Positions 55,201 through 61,700 of a DNA stretch of 64,000 nt are shown here, one piece after another (the stretch's first letter is position 1; each line of letters starts with the position of its first letter). The notes under the pieces are model-generated. The model ran no database searches, was not told the DNA's origin, and was given only the letters and a program-made list of their open reading frames with translations. A program made the translations under genes and the position numbers. Source of the stretch: Chrysemys picta bellii (taxonomy: Eukaryota > Chordata > Testudines > Emydidae); assembly GCF_011386835.1 (NCBI RefSeq), contig NC_088800.1, positions 84,880,981 to 84,944,980 of the forward strand, read 5' to 3'.

Positions 55201-58200
55201 CTCCATGTCTAGTTGGCAGCCGGTATCAAGCGGAGTGCCCCAAGGGTCAGTCCTGGGGCTGGTTTTGTTCAACATCTTCATTAATGATCTGAATGATGGG
55301 ATGGATTGCACCCATGGACAGCAAGTTTGTGGATGACACTAAGCTGGGGGGAAGAAGTAGATGCACTGGAGGGTTGGGATAGGGTCCAGAGTGACCCAGA
55401 CAAATTGGAGGATTGGGCCAAAAGAAATCTGATGAGGTTCAACAAGGACAAGTGTAGAGTCCTGCACTTAGGACAGAAGAATCCCATGCACTGCTACAGG
55501 CTGGGGACCAACTGGCTAAGCAGCAGTTCTGCAGAAAAGGACCTGGGGATTACAGTGAATGAGAAGCTGGATATGAGTCAACAGTGTGCCCTTGTTGACA
55601 AGAAGGCTAATGGCATATTGGGCTGCATTAGTAGGAGCATTGACAGCAGATCGAGGGAAGTGATTATTCCCCTCTATTCGGCACTGGTGAGGCCATATCT
55701 GGAGTATTGTGTCCAGTTTTGGGGCCTCCACTACAGAAAAGATGTGGACAAATTGGAGAGAGTCCAGCGGAGGGCAATGAAAATGATTAGGGGTCTGGGA
55801 CACATGACTTACGAGGAGAGGTTGAGGGAACTGGGCTTATTTAGTCAGCAGAAGAGAAGAGTGAGGGGGGATTTGATAACAGCCTTCAACTACCTGAAGG
55901 GGGGTTCCAAAGAGGATGGAGCTCGGCTGTTCTCAGTGGCGGCAAATGACAGAACAAGGAGCAATGGTCTCAAGTTGCAGTGGGGGAGGTCAAGGTTAGA
56001 TATTAGGAAACACTATTTCACTAGGAGGGTGGTGAAGGGTGAAATGGGTTACCCTGGGAGGTGGTGGAATCTCCATCCTTAGAGGTTTTTAAGGCCCAGC
56101 TTGACAGAGCTCTGGCTGGGATGATTTAGTTGGGGTTGGTCCTGCTTTGAGCAGGGGGTGGGACTAGATGACCTCCTGAGGTCCCTTCCAACCCTGATAC
56201 TCTATGATTCTATGGTTCCCGGACACTCCAGGAAGTAAGGGGGGGGCTAATCAGCAGAGCCAGCTATGCCCAGCCGACAGGTAAATTCACCTTGGGGTCA
56301 TAACACCCCTTCCTTTGTCTGCTGCTGATCCCTGCAGAGCACAGGTGCCCCTTGGACTGTGGGTGCCGTGAGAATGGCATGAAGATGCACCAGGCAACGA
56401 CCCTGCCCATAGCAAATCCCAGCCGTGACTGCACTCACTAACCTGATGACATGAGAGACCAAGAAACTCTTAATTTCAGGACTGCTCACAAAAGCCAGCT
56501 CTCCGTCACCATGGACCTGACAATGCTGTTGGGCCTCCAGCCACTGGGCCTTCTCCACCACCAGTTGGTAGCAGTGATTGTTGCCAGGGAAGACCAGGCC
56601 ATCTGACGGGCACATTGGGTGAATCACTGTATGAGCGGAAAAAAAAACAAAGCTTGAAGCCCCTTAGGTGGACATGTGTTGGAAGGTGGGACGCCCGACC
56701 CACTGGCAAGACCCCATAATGCAAATGTAAGACATCAGCTCAGCAGGTGTGACCATGTCTCCCTCTAGTGGCTGGCCTACATAGATAAGGAACCAACTAG
56801 AAGTACCAGCCCTTTGTCTTACTCCCTTAGCTCCAGCAGCAGGGGCTTGTGCATTTGGTGCTGAGAGGCGTGGGTTCTTACCCCATGAATGGGCCGTAGT
56901 GGGTGGAGGTTGTTACATAATCTGGGGCATGTGAAAACATGACTAAGGCAGGAGGAATTTAGAGAAGAGTGAATGAGGCGGTGGTAGGGAAGGATATGAG
57001 GAAGATGTAAAGAAAAGAAGCTTGAAGTGCTCAGATACTGTAGTGCAGATGGGCATGGCCACACAAGGGTTCTCCAGGGCACACCTAGTGAGATTGACTA
57101 GATGACTAAAAAGGTGCTGCGGGAATGGAAGAAACCCTGGGTACTGAGAATGCCCGGTCTATCTGGAGTGAGTGGGTCTGGTTCTCCGGTGCCCTGTGTC
57201 TTGTGCACTCCTTTCCACCAGTGCAACGTGGGTGCAAAATGCCACCAGAAGTTCTTACTCCAAGTGGCAGTAATGTATAAGTGCTCAAGATGTAGGGCAG
57301 CGGTCACGCAGGCCCTTCATTCCCGGTGCTGGCAGGGCCTCGAAAGTAAAGAATTTTTGGAGGAACCAGTTCTCAGTGTAATTCTTCCCTCCACCCAGCC
57401 CAACCCAACTTCAGCAGGCACCTCATCAGCCAAACTCGACTCACCTTTGCCTGGCTCTTCATTCTCTGCAGTAATACTATACACAGCTGCTAGGCCGGTG
57501 CCACCCCTATTCCTGATCCGTAGGTCCAGGCTTTCGTTCGTCCTGACCAGGGTAGGACACTGCAGGTCTATCCGCTCTGGGGGAGCCACCACCTCGACGT
57601 CCGTCTGCACGGAGGTGACCCTGGCGCCCATGAAGAGGGTGACGGTGACGTTGTAGCGCCCGGGCAAGGCGTACTGATGGAGCGCTACGTTTTTGGTAGT
57701 GTTGAGAAGCCCTGATCGGTCCCCGAAGTCCCACTGTAAAGTGCTGACAGCAACTGGAATACTGACATTGAAGGCCAACATGTGGTGAAGGCTGTGAGGG
57801 TGGCGGGGACCTGGGAAAGAGGCGTGCAGCCGTGCTGGGAAGATAGAGCGGACAAGGGAAGGGCCACCACAGGCTCGCCTAGCAGAGTCCTCCGTGCAAA
57901 ACGGCAAACAACCGGAGGAAGAATTTGGTTCAAGGGCCATGCCGCACAGACACTGCTCCTGGTCACCGAAGCCGCCGTACTCCTGGGCGTTAGCATAGCA
58001 GAGGGCGCTGCAGGTCTCCTCGCTGAGGTTTGCAGAAAGTACGGACGTGAAGAGGATGACGGAATCGGCTGCCCCTGTGGAGTTGTCGGTCAAGCATGCT
58101 ATGTAAGGAGCTCCTAGAGGGGAAAGAACAGAGAAGCCTGCTGCAAACTGACCACGCCAGGCCATAACCCTCAGTTAGACACCACACCTCTGCAAGTGGA

Positions 58201-58730
58201 CTTCCCCCAGGCCGTGAGCTGCAGGGAGATTACACAGCGGAGGGTTTCTATTCTGAGCATTTCCTATTGCAGTCTTGCTTGGGAACCCTTTAATCCACCC
58301 GTGGCGTTTGCCAATCCCTTTGTAGCGGTGACGACAGGAATACCCGGCCATCAGCACAGATTTATGGAGCAGCAAGGCACAGTAAATAAAGAGTACCACA
58401 GAGAACGTTCCACTCCCACAGAGTACGAAGCGGCTCTCAGCCCGAGTCCCTGCTTAGGAGTGAGTGTGGCTAGCACGTGGCAGGTGCGTTCTCCTCCTGG
58501 GTCTGCCACCAATTCTCTGCAGCTCCTGGTGCCATTCACTTAACTTCACTGGCATCTGAGCAATAAGCCCACACCCAGACCCAGCCAAGCAGAGGTGCAT
58601 GCACACTGGCACCCCAACAGGGCAGTATCGGGGTGAAGCTTCTGCTGCCCTAACCCATGCCAGACCTGTGCTGTGGAAAAGCAGAGGATATAAACCTACA
58701 GGCACATGGATACATACACATAGTCACATG

Positions 58731-58766
<36 letters not shown>

Positions 58767-61700
58767 GCAGCAGATCCCATTCCCAGGGCAGTAACTTATT
58801 CACTTGTGTTCCCTAACTTTTGACCTGCCTAAGAGGGGTGGGGGTTTTTTCCCTGCCACAAACACACACTATTTTGCAGCGTACACAGCCTCAACCCAGC
58901 TGGGATTTCCTTGCCTCCCGTCCAATTCTGCCCACGCAATCGAGGCATGTTTACTGGTCTGTTTCTGACTGTTGCTACAACATCGCTCCCAAAACATCTC
59001 AACACTGCTGTCCTCACGTCGGTTCCCATAACGATCCCCTCTGCCTGCCCTGGTCTCGCTGAAAGCTCAGTACAGTCATTGAGCCATGCTACCTATTTAG
59101 AAATGCATGAGAAAAGCCCCTTGTTATGATTACAGATGCTTAGAAAGTACCTTTGTTTAAAATACCAGCCCAATTACCAGGGCTGGGGCTGGCTTTTTTG
59201 CCGCCCCAAGCAAAAAAAAAAATTGGGGCAAACTCCCTCCCACAGCCTGCACCTCCTTCACCCTCCCCACACCCCTCGAGCCCCCAAACTCAATCCCAGA
59301 GCCTGCACCCCAGACCCGCTCCCACACCCACACTCCCTCCCAGAGCCTGCACCCCAATCCCCTACCCCAGACCTCCTTCCCCACCCAAACTCCGTCCCAG
59401 AGCCTTGGGCAGGTGGAGGGCGGAGGTTTTTTTGGTGGGGGCGGGTTCTGGGCAGCATGAGTGACAATGGCCCGCTGGGAGGATTTGAGGACTGGCCCTG
59501 GCCCTAAGGTAAATTGAGTTTGAGACCCTTGCCTTAGAGGAAAGTCTATTGTCCAGATTAAGGCCTTGATTCAGCAGAGCACTTATGCAGTTGCTCATCT
59601 CCATCCCTACTCAGCCTATGCTAATGTCCCATTGACTTCAGAGGGATTTCAATTTGTTAAGCACGTGCTTACTTGCTTTGATGAATTGGGGCCTAAGGAA
59701 AAAGGACATAGAGGCCACCATCTGGTGGTTGCTTTGGTGGCCTGTGAGTAATGAGTTTACTGGTCTCAGCCCTCTTCTCAGTGAATGGGGACTCACTTAA
59801 TAAAGTCACCAGCGTGGCAGGCACTGATCTCTGGTCTGAGCAGCGAAGCGGAGATAAAAATAAAGGTGAAATGCAGCGCGTATTTAGGCAAAAACGTGCT
59901 GCTGAAAGGTGCTGGCTGCTGGGAAGATGAAGCCCTCTTTGTCCATGCCACAGGTGTGACATGGGCAACCGGAGCACAAAATTCCCCCTCACTGCCCCAC
60001 CAATGTGCCTCTAAGGTAGCTTGGAAGAAACCTCCTTCCTGCCCCCGGTCCATCCAATCCTTAGCCTCTCTGCTGAGACAGACAACAGAGGAGCCCCGTT
60101 ACTGATACGGATTCCAGTCTACCAGGACCTCGTCTGAGATTCACCAATGAGCCATCATTACTGAGTGGGCTAGATGAGAACTAGCTGAGATGACTTGCAG
60201 GATGGAAGAGTCCTTAGAGGAATATCAGCCTCTTTGATCTCAACGTTTCCACTAGATTTACCTTCACCATAAACCAGAGCCCATCCTCCTTCCTTACCAC
60301 AAGTAACACTGGTGAATGAAACATTGAAAAGCGGAAGGTTTGCCACTTCAGGAGGCTGGGCGCATTTTGTATCCAGCAGCCGACTAACGTTAACTTTTCT
60401 TTCTTCCACCCAGCGGGGGAGCCAGGAAAGTTTGCAGTCACAAAGAAATGGATTCAAACTTAAGTTTCTAGAACAGAGTAGAGAAAGATTATGCATTAAC
60501 TTGACAATGGGAACCATACGATAAGTGTTAATTACACCATCACAAAAATCCCCCTGTTCCCATCTGCACGACTCCAAGGAAATGTCTCATAAAGACTCAC
60601 TAGGGGAGTTAATGAATAGAGAATCAAGCAATAATTAACATGATTTTTCTAAAGGCTAGAATTAGGCAAGTATTGCAAGCACTTTTTTCTCACAATACAA
60701 ATAATTGTTGCAATTAGAAGTAAATTACAGCCATAATCCTATATTCAAAATAGTCTGCCGTCTAACATCAGTTGGTTGCAACGGCAACCTCTGTAGCTAA
60801 GGGAGATTTTTTACAGTGTCATTAAAAAACATCTACGAGAATCAAATTGATCTATCAAAAAAGAAATGCGAACGTAGTGGCAGTTTTGCCTTGTGGTGGT
60901 TTAATGAAAAGATGGAAACATTAACTGCAGTTGTGTTTGGCCTAAATTACAGCCTTTGGCATTCAGCTGCAAAGAGGACAGAGCTGGGAAGATGTTTGCA
61001 CAACCAACTGTAGTTATGCTGCCAGTTTGAACCCAGTTCTCTTGTCTTAAAAGCACAAGCTTGAGCTAAAGAATTAAATCCCCTTGCTGGTACATGTAGC
61101 AAATGTACTGATCTCTCAACCTGTGGCCCAGCCACTAGAAGAAGACAAAGACCCACATGCTCCTAGTGTGGGTTTTATTTATGTAAGAGCTAGATAGTAG
61201 AGTCCTGCGTGCAACTATTCTTTAATCTCGCTCCCACTATTATGGCTGCAGGTCTTGCGGGTCCCAGTCCCGCTGCAGGCAGTTCTTTGAGTCCCAGGTC
61301 CATGCTCCTGCCCCACAGTAGGAAGTCAAGCAGAGATTTAGCCTCGCCACTCCCAGCCATTTTGTTTTTCTTGGAGTCATGTGCTTTGAAAATGCTAACG
61401 TGAGTTAAAAAACTTGTGCTGTTGCAAACTCCCTGAGGGCTCGTCTACCCTGCCCCCGTGGACTGCAGGGGTGAGAACAGCACTGCCCACCAAAGTGCTG
61501 CAGCGTGACTTCCCCCTGTGGATGCGGCAGGCGCAAACTAAAAGGTTCCTAGTTGGTGTTAACATTGTCCTCTTGAAACACGACCACATTCATGTGAACT
61601 AGGAACATTTTAGTTAGCGCCACAGCAGTCACACAGGGGAGTTACGGTGCAGCACTTCTGTGCGCACAGCTGTTCACAGCTTCCCAGACCAAACTCCGGG

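Noticed and set aside
55306..56082. 258-codon open frame as a host gene
   Set aside because: It is the C-terminal part of CR1 reverse transcriptase, out of frame with the upstream part.
58599..58823. Plus-strand frame across the AC repeat
   Set aside because: Dinucleotide repeat translation (Thr-His repeats), intronic.
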